Source: Raineya orbicola (GTDB lineage Bacteria; Bacteroidota; Bacteroidia; Cytophagales; Thermonemataceae). From it: a stretch of DNA of 64,000 nucleotides. The position numbers were made by a program, and so were the translations under genes. A model generated the notes under the pieces. That model made no database searches, was not told the origin of the DNA, and saw only the letters and a program-made list of their open reading frames with translations. Position 1 is the first letter of the stretch. The number at the start of each line of letters is the position of its first letter. The stretch lies in NCBI RefSeq assembly GCF_002843425.1, contig NZ_NKXO01000015.1, positions 1 to 64,000 on the forward strand, read 5' to 3'. Of this stretch, positions 1 through 8,792 are shown in pieces.

Positions 1-120
1 GTCAATTTGTGGTCTGGAATTATTGCCTACAAATTCCTAGATAAAAAGCCCACTATTAGAGATTTTCAAGAAAAAAATCTACTTACAAATTTTGAACTTT
101 TTCAAGATATTGCCGCTTAA
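1..120 (+). CDS. C-terminal end of an unidentified protein (cut by window edge)
   Basis: The first 39 codons of frame 1 are open and end at TAA 118-120. The peptide (VNLWSGIIAYKFLD... ending FELFQDIAA) is not recognisable as a known family. It has no similarity to the start of aminopeptidases, so it is read as the tail of a separate upstream gene rather than as part of the next one. The following aminopeptidase coding sequence begins directly after this stop and in the same frame, which makes the junction odd. Function cannot be inferred from so short a tail. Confidence 0.5.
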   Translation, partial: VNLWSGIIAYKFLDKKPTIRDFQEKNLLTNFELFQDIAA

Positions 121-1107
121 CTCACGTTATTTTTTGTAATTTATTATTGGAATTTACTGCTTTACGGGATAAGACAAGGCTATGGACAACTGCAAATTAT
201 TTGGAACACCCGCCCCATTAAAGAAATTTTACAAGATAGTACCACAAGCGATAGCCTCAAAAGCAAACTTCGTTACATTCAGGAAGTAAAGGATTTTGCA
301 GAAAAAGAATTAGGCTTAAAGCAAACACAAAATTACACCACTTTTTACGACCAAAAAGGCAAACCTTTGCTTTGGGTAGTTACGGCTTGCAAGCCCTTTG
401 AACTAACGCCTTACGAATGGAAATTTGGCTTTTTGGGCAAGTTTTCGTACAAAGGTCATTTTAACCGAAAGTATGCCGAAGCCGATTCGGCAGAGCTTGC
501 CGAGCAGGGTTTTGATGTAGATATCAGCCAAGTGCGAGGTTGGAGTACTTTGGGTTATTTCAAAGACCCTGTTTTATCCTCAATGCTCGCTCTTTCCGAA
601 GGCGAACTTGCCGAACTCATCATTCACGAGCTTACGCACAGCACCATTTACCTGAAAGATAGTGTCAATTTCAACGAAAATATTGCTTCTTTTGTAGGCA
701 AAAAAGGGGCTATGCAGTTTTTAGAGAAAAAATTTGGCAAAAAAAGCCCTCAAATGAACTTTTACCTTGATGAGTTACACGACGACTCGCTCTACAACGC
801 CTTTATGCTACAAAGCACCCAAGCCTTGGATAGCTTTTACAAAAGTCAATCTTTCCTTAAAAAAGATAGCATTGCAAAAAAAGAACTCAAAAGCACTTTC
901 ATAAAGCAAAAACTACTTCAACTTGTAAATATTTCTTTTCGTAATAAAACTTACAACACGGAAAAAATTAAAAAATTACAGATAAATAATACTTTTTTTA
1001 TGTGGTATGTACGCTACAATATCCAAGAGCGGGAAATTGAAAAATTTTGGGTAGAACAATGTCAAAAAAATTGGCAAATTTTCTTTCAAAAACTCACTTC
1101 TATTTGA
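121..1107 (+). CDS. Putative zinc aminopeptidase (COG4324/PF10023-like), start codon not visible
   Basis: Family resemblance is clear along 121-1107. A hydrophobic N-terminal stretch is followed by GYGQLQIIWNTRPI (181-222), the family's characteristic opening, then by a GWSTLGYFKDPVLSSML block and the zinc motif HELTH with NENIASFVG downstream (the NExxA glutamate is the usual third ligand). Such proteins are predicted membrane-anchored or lipoprotein metallo-aminopeptidases. The first usable start codon in frame is TTG 367, but that would remove the conserved N-terminus. The in-frame stop at 118-120 blocks any earlier start and no ATG, GTG or TTG lies between 121 and 367. A TTG at 92 in frame 2 followed by one extra T in the T-run near 130-135 would give a plausible start. 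So this is either a sequencing error, a decayed gene, or a non-canonical start such as ATT. The family call is firm; the 5' end is not. Confidence 0.7.
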   Translation, partial: LTLFFVIYYWNLLLYGIRQGYGQLQIIWNTRPIKEILQDSTTSDSLKSKLRYIQEVKDFAEKELGLKQTQNYTTFYDQKGKPLLWVVTACKPFELTPYEWKFGFLGKFSYKGHFNRKYAEADSAELAEQGFDVDISQVRGWSTLGYFKDPVLSSMLALSEGELAELIIHELTHSTIYLKDSVNFNENIASFVGKKGAMQFLEKKFGKKSPQMNFYLDELHDDSLYNAFMLQSTQALDSFYKSQSFLKKDSIAKKELKSTFIKQKLLQLVNISFRNKTYNTEKIKKLQINNTFFMWYVRYNIQEREIEKFWVEQCQKNWQIFFQKLTSI

Positions 1108-1138
1108 TGTTCCTACATTATTTTTTTGCAAATTGAGC

Positions 1139-1164
1139 TTTAACAATATTATTTTTTTGTTAAA
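1139..1164 (+). terminator. Possible weak hairpin terminator after the aminopeptidase
   Basis: An 8-base perfect inverted repeat (TTTAACAA / TTGTTAAA) surrounds a T-rich loop, about 30 bases after the aminopeptidase stop. The stem is AT-rich and not followed by a clean T-tract, so termination is only a suggestion. Confidence 0.25.
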
Positions 1165-1212
1165 ACCGATTTCTGCTGGTTACTATCTTTTATCTCATTG
1201 AATAAAGCTATG

Positions 1213-1220
1213 TAATTTTG
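1213..1220 (+). promoter_or_regulatory. -7 box (TAATTTTG) for the T9SS surface protein
   Basis: TAATTTTG fits the Bacteroidota TAnnTTTG -7 element and lies 25 bases before the ATG at 1246. No good TTTG is found 19-21 bases upstream, so the promoter is incomplete by consensus. Confidence 0.35.
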
Positions 1221-1245
1221 CATTCACAAACAAAACTTTTTAGGT

Positions 1246-4200
1246 ATGAAGAAAATTATTGCTTTGTTCTGTATCGGGGCTTTATTCTTGCTATTTTCCG
1301 AAGTAAATGGACAATTCATATATGAATACACAAACAACACATCAGGCAATCCTAATTCTGTTGCTGCGAATGCCACAGGAGGAAATCTCACAAGAGAAAA
1401 TGGTGCTACCGCACCAGGATCACCTTGTAGTACAGGGTTTAGTTCAACTAGTCACTCGACTTCAGCTACATATTCTACCTCTCACACTGCTGTTCAAGTG
1501 ATTCTAAGTGCTAACTCTGGATATAGCTTAAGTGTAACAGGATTTTCAGTAGGATTGAGGCGAAGTGGTTCAGGTCCTCAATCTGCAAGATTAGCTTACA
1601 GTGTTGATGGTGGCGTAACCTGGATTGACAAAGGATCTGATGACTCCCCTAATAATGCTGGATGTGGTACTACAACTACTGCTACTTGGACAACCTCCGT
1701 ACCAACCACTAGTATTCGTTTTAGAGTATACCTATTTAACTCTGGTACAGGCAATTCTCAGATATTAAACCTATACATCAATGGCACTGTAGTACCGACA
1801 GCTCCTTCATTTTCCTTTGCTGCTTCTGCTACTTCTATTGCCGAAAACGGTGCTAACGTTAGTGTAGTGGTTAATCAAAGCACGGCGGCAGTCTGTAACG
1901 TAAACGTTGTTAGAATAGGAGGAACAGCCGTACCCAGTGTAGAATTCACATTTTCCTCACCTACAACACTTAATTTTGACGGCACAAGTACTACCCAAAC
2001 TATCAATATTCCCATAATTGATGACTTTGTTGCCGATGGGAATAAGACTATTATTCTTGAGCTTCAATCGCCCACTGGAGGTTGTAGTATTGGTTCTCTT
2101 CATCAAATCACTATAACAATCATAGATGATGAAATATCCCCTTCAACTATTTTAGAACCAGGTGATGTAATGATAGTTGGAGTAGATGCGAAAGCTGGAG
2201 GTTGCGAAGCAAATCACAACGTAGATGTAATTGAGTGGATATGCTTTAAGAACATAACAACAGGCACAACAATTGATATTACCGATAACGGATATAGTGC
2301 CTCTACGGGTTTTTGGAGAAATTCTGAAGGAACAGTAAGAGCTACTTACAATGGACCTGGCATAACAGCTGGAACTAAAATTGTATTTAAAACTTATACT
2401 TCCGGAGATTTACCAACTGCACCTGATTGGTCTTTTTCAAATATCAATTTTCCTGGTACGAGTTTAGCCTTAAATATGGGTGGAGACCAACTTTACTTTA
2501 TGCAAGGAGGTACTTGGAATATGGGAACGAGTGTTGGGAGTGCTGATGCGAGTTATGTAGGGGGTAAATTTCTATTTGCATTTTCAACTAATTCTGCTTG
2601 GAATGATTTTGAAATTCCTCCTTACAGTTCAAATAAATCGTATCATTCAAGTCTATATCCGAATATGCGTTGTTTCAGTGCCGCTCCAACTTCCGCCACT
2701 GACTGGTCAAGATATAATGGTGTAATAACAGCCGCTACTCAAAGAGAATGGATAGATAGGGTTAAAAATCCCTCTAATTGGACTTCCTATAGTAGCTGTA
2801 CTAATTGGGCGGCTTCTCCATTTCCCGCTTCAGTTACTATAAATCCAGGAACTATGGTATCTGGCAAGTGGCTGGGCGGCTTTAATAGCAATTGGTTTGA
2901 TTGCAATAATTGGGACGATTTTAGAGTACCTGATAATACAACTGATGTTTCCATAGAACTAACCACTGGTAATAATCCCACCATTGATGCAACAGCTTCC
3001 TATTCCGATGAATTTTCAGATATAGCCCAAGCGAGAAAACTCACAATAGCAAGTAGCACTAATAGAACCCTTACCTTTCCTGCCTCTGGCACGCATACAT
3101 TAGAGGTCTATGGTAACTGGGATAACCAAAAGGGGCAAAGTTTCTTTACAGAAGGCAACGGCTCGGTGCATTTCCGAGGTGGACTTAATCAGACTATTAC
3201 CACGCAAGGTGGTGTAGAGCGTTTTTATAACATCGTTTTCAATAAAACAGGCGGTAATGTAACACTCAATAGCACCAATGCTGAAATTTCAGGTTCTGCA
3301 ACTTTTACAGCAGGCAGAGTCAATGCTCCTAATGCTACCACCGCAAGAATGGAGTTCTTGGATAATGCTACTACCACGGGAGCCAATAACAATAGCTACG
3401 TAAATGGTTGGGTTCGTAAAGTGGGGAACGATGCTTTTGTGTTCCCTGTGGGTGATGATGGTTTTTATGCTCCTATTGCTATTTCCGCTCCTGCAAACAC
3501 CACCGACCATTTTACAGCTACCTACGACCGAGTGTATCCTACCCCTTATAGTATTCTTTCCAAAGACCCCACCCTTGACCACGTAGGTAACTGCGAACAC
3601 TGGATTTTGAATAGAACCAATGGCACTTCCAATGTTTTTGTAGAGTTGAGCTACGACAATACTCGCAGTTGTGGCATTACCACGGGGCAAGAAAGTGCCT
3701 TACGAGTAGCCCGCTGGGACGGAGCCGTTTGGCGAGACCACGGCAACACTACTGCAACGCTTATTCCTACTAATGCTATTCGTAGCGGTGCCGCAATTAG
3801 TTCTTTTAGCCCTTTTACACTTGCAAGTGCTAATAGTTTCAATCCTCTGCCTTTGGAATTGCTTACCTTCAAAGGAAAAATCAATCACAAAGGCGAAGCT
3901 GAATTAACTTGGCAAACTGCCTCCGAGCTAAATATTGCAGGTTTTGAAGTGGAAAAATCTACTGACAATCGCGAGTTTCGTAAAATTGGCTTTGTAAATG
4001 CTAAAAATGCAAACCTCAATGCATACAGCTTCATAGATAAAGATTTTGCAGGTTTAAGCTATTACCGCCTCCGAGTGGTAGAAACCAATAAAACCTTCCG
4101 ATATTCGCAAACCATCAGTTTGGATAAAACCAAAGCAGTACAACTACTCATTTACCCTAACCCTGCCTCCGAAAAAGATTTCGTAAGAGTGGCTCTTGGT

Positions 4201-4398
4201 GCAAGAAATGAAATAAACAGCATCAGCATACAAATTTTAAGTCAGACAGGTAAAATTCTTGCCGAAGTAGTCGGTAATTTGGAAACCACAGAAACACAAC
4301 TTACCGAAAAATTGCAAAACTTGCCCAAAGGCTTGTATATCATACGTTTGCAAACAGAAAATGGCGAAATGCTAACTGCTAAATTTGTAAAGCAGTAA
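1246..4398 (+). CDS. Secreted surface protein with Calx-beta-like and lamin-tail-like regions and T9SS type A sorting domain
   Basis: This 1050-residue protein has an N-terminal signal peptide (lysines 2-3, hydrophobic to about residue 20, likely cleaved near VNG-Q). A Calx-beta-like segment lies at about residues 187-295 and ends in TITIIDDE. A lamin-tail-like region opening ILEPGDVMIVGVD follows. The last 85 residues form a type A sorting domain with the YPNPAS motif and a final LxxGLYIIRL...KFVKQ, which targets cargo to the type IX secretion system for cell-surface attachment or release. Middle repeats rich in Asn, Thr and Gly suggest beta-sandwich adhesin modules. No catalytic motif was seen. 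It is flanked by its own weak -7 box and a strong terminator, so it is probably monocistronic. The precise ligand or role is unknown. Confidence 0.85.
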   Translation: MKKIIALFCIGALFLLFSEVNGQFIYEYTNNTSGNPNSVAANATGGNLTRENGATAPGSPCSTGFSSTSHSTSATYSTSHTAVQVILSANSGYSLSVTGFSVGLRRSGSGPQSARLAYSVDGGVTWIDKGSDDSPNNAGCGTTTTATWTTSVPTTSIRFRVYLFNSGTGNSQILNLYINGTVVPTAPSFSFAASATSIAENGANVSVVVNQSTAAVCNVNVVRIGGTAVPSVEFTFSSPTTLNFDGTSTTQTINIPIIDDFVADGNKTIILELQSPTGGCSIGSLHQITITIIDDEISPSTILEPGDVMIVGVDAKAGGCEANHNVDVIEWICFKNITTGTTIDITDNGYSASTGFWRNSEGTVRATYNGPGITAGTKIVFKTYTSGDLPTAPDWSFSNINFPGTSLALNMGGDQLYFMQGGTWNMGTSVGSADASYVGGKFLFAFSTNSAWNDFEIPPYSSNKSYHSSLYPNMRCFSAAPTSATDWSRYNGVITAATQREWIDRVKNPSNWTSYSSCTNWAASPFPASVTINPGTMVSGKWLGGFNSNWFDCNNWDDFRVPDNTTDVSIELTTGNNPTIDATASYSDEFSDIAQARKLTIASSTNRTLTFPASGTHTLEVYGNWDNQKGQSFFTEGNGSVHFRGGLNQTITTQGGVERFYNIVFNKTGGNVTLNSTNAEISGSATFTAGRVNAPNATTARMEFLDNATTTGANNNSYVNGWVRKVGNDAFVFPVGDDGFYAPIAISAPANTTDHFTATYDRVYPTPYSILSKDPTLDHVGNCEHWILNRTNGTSNVFVELSYDNTRSCGITTGQESALRVARWDGAVWRDHGNTTATLIPTNAIRSGAAISSFSPFTLASANSFNPLPLELLTFKGKINHKGEAELTWQTASELNIAGFEVEKSTDNREFRKIGFVNAKNANLNAYSFIDKDFAGLSYYRLRVVETNKTFRYSQTISLDKTKAVQLLIYPNPASEKDFVRVALGARNEINSISIQILSQTGKILAEVVGNLETTETQLTEKLQNLPKGLYIIRLQTENGEMLTAKFVKQ

Positions 4399-4427
4399 CG
4401 TGAAATAAGAAACCAGCAAAAAAACAT

Positions 4428-4454
4428 AGCCTCAAAAATTTTTGAGGCTTTTTT
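4428..4454 (+). terminator. Rho-independent terminator after the T9SS protein
   Basis: A 10-base stem (AGCCTCAAAA / TTTTGAGGCT) with a very short loop is followed by a run of T. It lies 30 bases after the stop at 4398. Confidence 0.8.
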
Positions 4455-4510
4455 GTTGGGTTAAAATTTTATACCCATTTTTGTGAGGTTTCAGCAAAAC
4501 CGCTTTCAGT

Positions 4511-4936
4511 ATGGCAATACATTTTTTCGTGGAAAATATTTCATTCAAACTCACCAATGCTCTAAAAGTGAGGCGTTGGATAAAAGAAATTATTTTGCAA
4601 GAAAACTATCAGCTTGGCGAGTTAAATTTTATCTTTTGCAATGATGAATACCTGCATAAAATCAATGTTGAATATCTTGCCCACGACGATTACACAGATA
4701 TTATTACGTTTGACAATTCAGATGAGAAAAATCTCATAGAAGGCGATATTTTCATTAGCGTAGAGCGAGTAAAAGAAAATGCTCAAAACCTACAAGTAAG
4801 TTTTGAGCAAGAATTACAACGTGTGATTATTCACGGAGTTTTACATCTTTTAGGCTACCAAGACAAAGCCCCACAAGAACAAGCTCAAATGCGAGCCAAA
4901 GAAGATGAGGCTTTGAAGTTATTTCAAACGATTTAG
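4511..4936 (+). CDS. ybeY: Endoribonuclease YbeY (16S rRNA 3' maturation and quality control)
   Basis: The 141-residue protein carries the UPF0054 zinc motif IIHGVLHLLGYQD near residues 108-120. Two His ligands (HGVLH) are present. The third position, His in E. coli (GYDH), is Asp here (GYQD), as is common in Bacteroidota members of the family from memory. YbeY is a metal-dependent single-strand endoribonuclease acting on 16S rRNA 3' ends and late 70S quality control in the cytoplasm. The start at ATG 4511 gives the normal length. The last 18 bases overlap the convergent aminotransferase gene, so the two mRNAs are antisense at their ends. Confidence 0.92.
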   Translation: MAIHFFVENISFKLTNALKVRRWIKEIILQENYQLGELNFIFCNDEYLHKINVEYLAHDDYTDIITFDNSDEKNLIEGDIFISVERVKENAQNLQVSFEQELQRVIIHGVLHLLGYQDKAPQEQAQMRAKEDEALKLFQTI

Positions 4937-6133
4937 AGCTTCTTTCATACGTTTTACCCCCTCCACGAGTTTTTCATCTGCGGCGGCAAAAGAAATGCGT
5001 ATGCAATTTTTAGCTCCAAACCCTTCACCATCTACGAGTGCCACGTAAGCCTCATTGAGCAAATACATACACAAGTCGTAAGCATTGCGAATAGTGGTTT
5101 TTCCATCAGATTTTCCGAAATAATAGCTCACATCAGGGAAAAGATAAAATGCCCCTTGTGGAACGTAAGTTTTGATAGTTGGCGTATCTTTCAGCAAGTC
5201 CAACACTAAATCTCTGCGGCGTAGATAGGCTTTTTTCATTTCTTGTGTAAAGGAAATATCGCCTGTAATGGCAGCCAGAGCCGCTTTTTGAGCTATTGAG
5301 CAAGTTGCCGAAGTAAATTGCCCTTGAATTTTGGTGCAGGCATCAGCAATAACCTTCGGTGCGGCAATGTAACCCACTCGCCAGCCTGTCATAGCAAAAC
5401 TTTTAGAAAAGCCATTCACGGTAATAGTTCGGTTTTTGACATTTTCAAAAGCCCCAATGCTCCAATAATTCCTCTCAAAAGTGATGTACTCATAGATTTC
5501 ATCAGCAATAATGTAAATATTTTCATAAGGGGCAAGAATATCCGCAAAAGCCTTCAGTTCCTCTTTGGAATACACCGTACCTGTGGGATTAGAAGGTGAA
5601 GAGTAAATCACAGCTTTGGTTTTAGGGGTAATAGCGTTTTGTAAGTCTTGGGGATTAACCTTAAAGCCATTTTCAATTTTGCCTTCTACAATCACTGCTT
5701 TGCCTTGTGCAAGTTGTATCATAGGAATATAGCTCACCCAATAAGGTGCAAAAACAATCACTTCATCACCCGGATTGATAAGTGCCAAAATCGTATTGAT
5801 AAGCGACTGCTTCGCCCCTGTGGAAACTACAATATTTTCAGCTTTTACGTCTAACTGATTATCTCTACGAAGTTTAGCGGCAATGGCTTCGCGAAGTTCT
5901 AAAATCGCAGGTACAGGAGTGTAAAAAGAAAAATTTTCATCAATGGCTTTTTTAGCGGCTTCTTTGATGTATTCGGGGGTGTTGAAGTCGGGTTCGCCTA
6001 AGGTAAGATTGATTACATCAAAACCTTGAGCTTTCAACTGACGGGCTTTGGCAGCCATTTCCAAAGTTTGCGATTCGTGCAATTCTACAACTCTTTGCGA
6101 AAGAATGTGGGCTTGCGGGGTTTGGGTTGTCAT
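4919..6133 (-). CDS. Pyridoxal-phosphate aminotransferase, class I (aspartate aminotransferase family)
   Basis: The 404-residue protein is a fold-type I PLP enzyme. It shows the LTLGEPDFNTP substrate-loop opening, SSPSNPTGTVYS, an ADEIYE Asp, and the PLP-lysine motif NGFSKSFAMTGWRVGY. This is the profile of aspartate/prephenate aminotransferases that transfer amino groups between aspartate or aromatic amino acids and 2-oxo acids. Its exact substrate cannot be fixed from sequence. It is transcribed from a well-formed promoter at 6154-6185 in the short divergent gap shared with the glycan locus. It overlaps ybeY by 18 bases tail to tail. Confidence 0.9.
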   Translation of the reverse strand: MTTQTPQAHILSQRVVELHESQTLEMAAKARQLKAQGFDVINLTLGEPDFNTPEYIKEAAKKAIDENFSFYTPVPAILELREAIAAKLRRDNQLDVKAENIVVSTGAKQSLINTILALINPGDEVIVFAPYWVSYIPMIQLAQGKAVIVEGKIENGFKVNPQDLQNAITPKTKAVIYSSPSNPTGTVYSKEELKAFADILAPYENIYIIADEIYEYITFERNYWSIGAFENVKNRTITVNGFSKSFAMTGWRVGYIAAPKVIADACTKIQGQFTSATCSIAQKAALAAITGDISFTQEMKKAYLRRRDLVLDLLKDTPTIKTYVPQGAFYLFPDVSYYFGKSDGKTTIRNAYDLCMYLLNEAYVALVDGEGFGAKNCIRISFAAADEKLVEGVKRMKEALNRLK

Positions 6134-6153
6134 TATGAATTAAATTTTTTGTG

Positions 6154-6185
6154 CAAAATTACGAAAATCTTTATCTTGCCACAAA
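6154..6185 (-). promoter_or_regulatory. Bacteroidota-type promoter for the class I aminotransferase
   Basis: Read on the - strand, TTTG (6185-6182) is followed after 20 bases by TAATTTTG (6161-6154), matching TTTG-N19/20-TAnnTTTG. The start codon is at 6133, so the leader would be very short. Confidence 0.65.
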
Positions 6186-6210
6186 GTTTGCACTTGATTT
6201 TTCCAAAATT

Positions 6211-7206
6211 ATGAATGTTGGTATTATTGGCTATGGTTATTGGGGCAAAAACCTCGTAAGAAATTTTTACGCTCAAAAGAAAGCTACGCTCAAAGTAGTT
6301 TTAGATTTTGATAAATCAAAATTAGAAAATTTACAAAAATCTTATCCTACGGTAGAGGTAACTACTTCGTTAGAGGAGTTTCTCGGTAAAGTTGATGCAG
6401 TAGCGATTGCTACACCTGTTTTCACGCATTACGAGCTTGCCAAAAAATGCTTGGAAGCAGGTAAGCACGTAGTGGTAGAAAAGCCTATGACTTCGACTTA
6501 TGCCCAAGCTCAAGAGCTTATCAATTTGGCAGAAAAGAAAGGGCTTATACTGATGTGCGACCACACCTTTCTCTACACAGGTGCAGTGCAAAAGATGAAA
6601 GAATTGGTAGAAAGTGGCACAATCGGTAATATCAATTACATTGACTCTACACGCATCAATTTAGGGCTTTTTCAACCTGATGTAAATGTATTGTGGGATT
6701 TGGCAGCACACGATATTTCTATTTGCTACTATCTGATGAACGAAAAACCAATAGCCGTGCAAGCCGTAGGTATTTCGCACACGAACAATGGCATTGAAAA
6801 TATTGCTTATCTCACTTTGCACTTTGCTTCTAATAAAATTGCCCATTTTAATTGTTCTTGGAGTTCGCCCGTGAAGGTTCGGCAAATGCTTGTAGGCGGC
6901 GATAAAAAAATGATTGTTTGGAACGATTTGGAAGCCACCGAAAAAATTAAAGTCTATGATACAGGTTATGAGCTAAAAAACGAAGAAGATAAAACTAAAA
7001 TTTTAGTAGATTATCGCGTAGGCGATATTTATGTGCCTAAATTAGAAGGTACAGAAGCTCTCTTTGCAATGGCACAAGACTTTACAGAAGCCATTTTACA
7101 AAGCAAAAAGCCACGAGCTACCGCTGAGATAGGAGCTTTGGTAGTGCAAATTTTAGAGGCTTCGCAGAAGTCGATTAAAAATAAAGGAGAAGAAGTAATT
7201 ATTTAA
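6211..7206 (+). CDS. Gfo/Idh/MocA-family NAD(P)-dependent sugar oxidoreductase
   Basis: The Rossmann motif MNVGIIGYGYWGKNLVRNF opens the protein and HVVVEKPMT (the EKP catalytic Lys motif) follows, so ATG 6211 is the natural start, 331 residues. An upstream TTG at 6151 would only add an unconserved tail. The family oxidises or reduces nucleotide-sugars. Beside the acetyltransferase at 8744 and the DegT enzyme at 9262, it could supply the 3-keto nucleotide sugar that is then aminated and N-acetylated, as WbpB/WbpE/WbpD do for UDP-2,3-diacetamido sugars. That pathway assignment is inference from gene content. It is the first gene of the + strand glycan locus; the next gene starts 7 bases after its stop. 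Confidence 0.88.
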   Translation: MNVGIIGYGYWGKNLVRNFYAQKKATLKVVLDFDKSKLENLQKSYPTVEVTTSLEEFLGKVDAVAIATPVFTHYELAKKCLEAGKHVVVEKPMTSTYAQAQELINLAEKKGLILMCDHTFLYTGAVQKMKELVESGTIGNINYIDSTRINLGLFQPDVNVLWDLAAHDISICYYLMNEKPIAVQAVGISHTNNGIENIAYLTLHFASNKIAHFNCSWSSPVKVRQMLVGGDKKMIVWNDLEATEKIKVYDTGYELKNEEDKTKILVDYRVGDIYVPKLEGTEALFAMAQDFTEAILQSKKPRATAEIGALVVQILEASQKSIKNKGEEVII

Positions 7207-7212
7207 TAACTT

Positions 7213-7629
7213 ATGCCTAAGAAAGTAATTATACCATTGTTGCTCTCTTTTCTATTGGTAGCAATTTTCGATGTCGCAGAATTTCAATTAAGAAAAGCCT
7301 ATCCATCACCCGCTTATTCTTTATTCAGGGGTACCTCTTTCAATTCTATTGACAATGAGTACTACTTATCTTATACAAATAATTATCTGAAGGGACATGG
7401 TTGGCGCTTTTCGATGTATAGCATGCAAAACAGCGATGAGCCTGTAGGTAAAGGCAGCTATTTTAGACGTGTACCTGGGTATCCTTTGCTTTATTTCGTA
7501 TTTGTTAGTTTATTTGGATACCATTGGGGCTTAGTAGTTCTGATTATTGTCCAACATTTACTTTTTTTTGCTTCCGTATATTGTTTTTATCAAAAATTCT
7601 TTGCTTCTTGCGTTTCTCAAAAATTGTAA
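7213..7629 (+). CDS. GT39-like membrane glycosyltransferase, N-terminal part of a frameshifted gene
   Basis: These 138 residues contain an N-terminal transmembrane segment, an extracytoplasmic loop with SFNSIDNEYYLSYT, and YFRRVPGYPLLYFVF, the motif seen after the first loop of ArnT/GT39-type lipid-linked sugar transferases. The next TM helices follow. The frame stops at 7627-7629, while homologous-looking sequence continues immediately in frame 3. Adding one A to the A5 run at 7619-7623 joins the parts smoothly (SQK then IVKIL). It should therefore be read with the next entry as one broken or mis-sequenced gene of roughly 525 residues. It probably transferred a sugar from polyprenyl phosphate on the outer face of the inner membrane. 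Confidence 0.65.
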   Translation: MPKKVIIPLLLSFLLVAIFDVAEFQLRKAYPSPAYSLFRGTSFNSIDNEYYLSYTNNYLKGHGWRFSMYSMQNSDEPVGKGSYFRRVPGYPLLYFVFVSLFGYHWGLVVLIIVQHLLFFASVYCFYQKFFASCVSQKL

Positions 7630-7637
7630 AAATTTTG

Positions 7638-8792
7638 ATGATGTCTTCTTATATCATCTTACCTTATTTCTATAGTTATGCTTTCTATACCTTAACAGAA
7701 AGTATTTCGCCTTTGCTTTTCATATTTTTTCTTTACTTTTTACTCAAAGCTAACAATCGTGAAAAGGATAAAGTACTTAACTATGCCATAGCCTCGTTTT
7801 TTTTAGGATACGCCATTCTCACACGCCCTTACATGGGGCTTGCAGGACTGATTTTATTGTATTTTTTGAATAAAGATTATCCCATTACCCAAAAATTACA
7901 ACACCTAAAAACAAACTTTTTGATTTTCGCGGTAGCAGGTGTTATGCTAATGACTTGGGCGGTACGAAATTGGTTGATTACAGGCAAACTTGTATTTTTA
8001 GAAAAAGCAACACACCCCGAAAACTTAGACCGTGTAAAACCTGAATTTAACGCTCTCTGGAACTTTGTAAAATGCTGGGAACCTGACGGCGATAAAATGA
8101 ATGAAATTCATTTGGGTATGTTTTATGCCGCCATAAAAAAAGGGGATACAAGCCAAGTGTATCGCGAGAAGTTTGTAGCAAAAATACCTAACTACATTAC
8201 CCAAATAATTGATAAAACAGAAATCAATCAATCGCTTATAGCTTACCAAACTTTATTGCTTTCCCAAAAGCCCTATTTTGATAAAAATATTCCCATGCCT
8301 TCGGAATATACAGCCGAGCAGTGGAAAGTAGCCGCTCTCTTTGATGGGTTTGTAAGTAGGTTTAAGCAAAGATACCCTTTCAGATATTATGTACTTAATC
8401 CACTTAAACAATTGGGGCTGATTGTTTTGCACTCCAACACAGCACACATTTACTGTTTTCAAGAGCCATTCAGGCACATTCAGATATTGAATATTGTTAG
8501 GTATTGTTTAGTTGTGTTTCACATATCGCTTTACGTAATTATGTTTCTGAATCTTTGGTGGATAAGGACTAATTTCAAAGAAACACTAATTGTTAGCATT
8601 ACGCCTTTGTTGTTAGTTTTATTTTTTATGTTTATATTTCAGGCTGTTGAACAAAGATATATGCTTCCTTTCTTGCCAGCTCTCTTTGTAGGGTTGGGTT
8701 TCTTTTTACAAAAGACAAATTTAGTAGATAAAACCATTAAATTATGCAAATCCTTAACATTGAAAACGAACGACAGTCTATCAGCAACGTAA
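7638..8792 (+). CDS. GT39-like membrane glycosyltransferase, C-terminal part of a frameshifted gene
   Basis: Frame 3 continues the protein begun at 7213. [19 protein letters not shown] and several later TM helices follow, then [12 protein letters not shown] (the WxxRNxxxxG motif typical of GT39-like membrane proteins) and a large periplasmic loop at about residues 130-250. Two or three more TM helices complete it. The 384-residue piece starts at ATG 7638; the frame is open further upstream to 7524, but that sequence is the shifted shadow of the first half. Whether the two pieces make a protein depends on whether the missing base near 7620 is real. The end overlaps the acetyltransferase gene by 49 bases, which suggests translational coupling. 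Confidence 0.65.
   Translation: MMSSYIILPYFYSYAFYTLTESISPLLFIFFLYFLLKANNREKDKVLNYAIASFFLGYAILTRPYMGLAGLILLYFLNKDYPITQKLQHLKTNFLIFAVAGVMLMTWAVRNWLITGKLVFLEKATHPENLDRVKPEFNALWNFVKCWEPDGDKMNEIHLGMFYAAIKKGDTSQVYREKFVAKIPNYITQIIDKTEINQSLIAYQTLLLSQKPYFDKNIPMPSEYTAEQWKVAALFDGFVSRFKQRYPFRYYVLNPLKQLGLIVLHSNTAHIYCFQEPFRHIQILNIVRYCLVVFHISLYVIMFLNLWWIRTNFKETLIVSITPLLLVLFFMFIFQAVEQRYMLPFLPALFVGLGFFLQKTNLVDKTIKLCKSLTLKTNDSLSAT

Noticed and set aside
1-366. 1-120 as the true N-terminus of the aminopeptidase read through the stop
   Set aside because: The peptide has no resemblance to the family, whose members begin with a signal or anchor just before the GQL motif.
3289-3690. A 133-codon - strand frame opposite the first T9SS protein
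   Set aside because: Shadow of the coding strand; no recognisable family or promoter.
4919-4936. Overlap of ybeY and the aminotransferase as a sign of a wrong gene end
   Set aside because: Both frames show conserved motifs and normal lengths, so the 18-base convergent overlap is accepted as real.
7563-7569. In-frame T_TTT_TTT slippery heptamer as a programmed -1 frameshift
   Set aside because: Slippage here would replace the next 19 residues by a sequence less like a membrane helix and connector; a missing A at 7619-7623 explains the join better. It remains possible.
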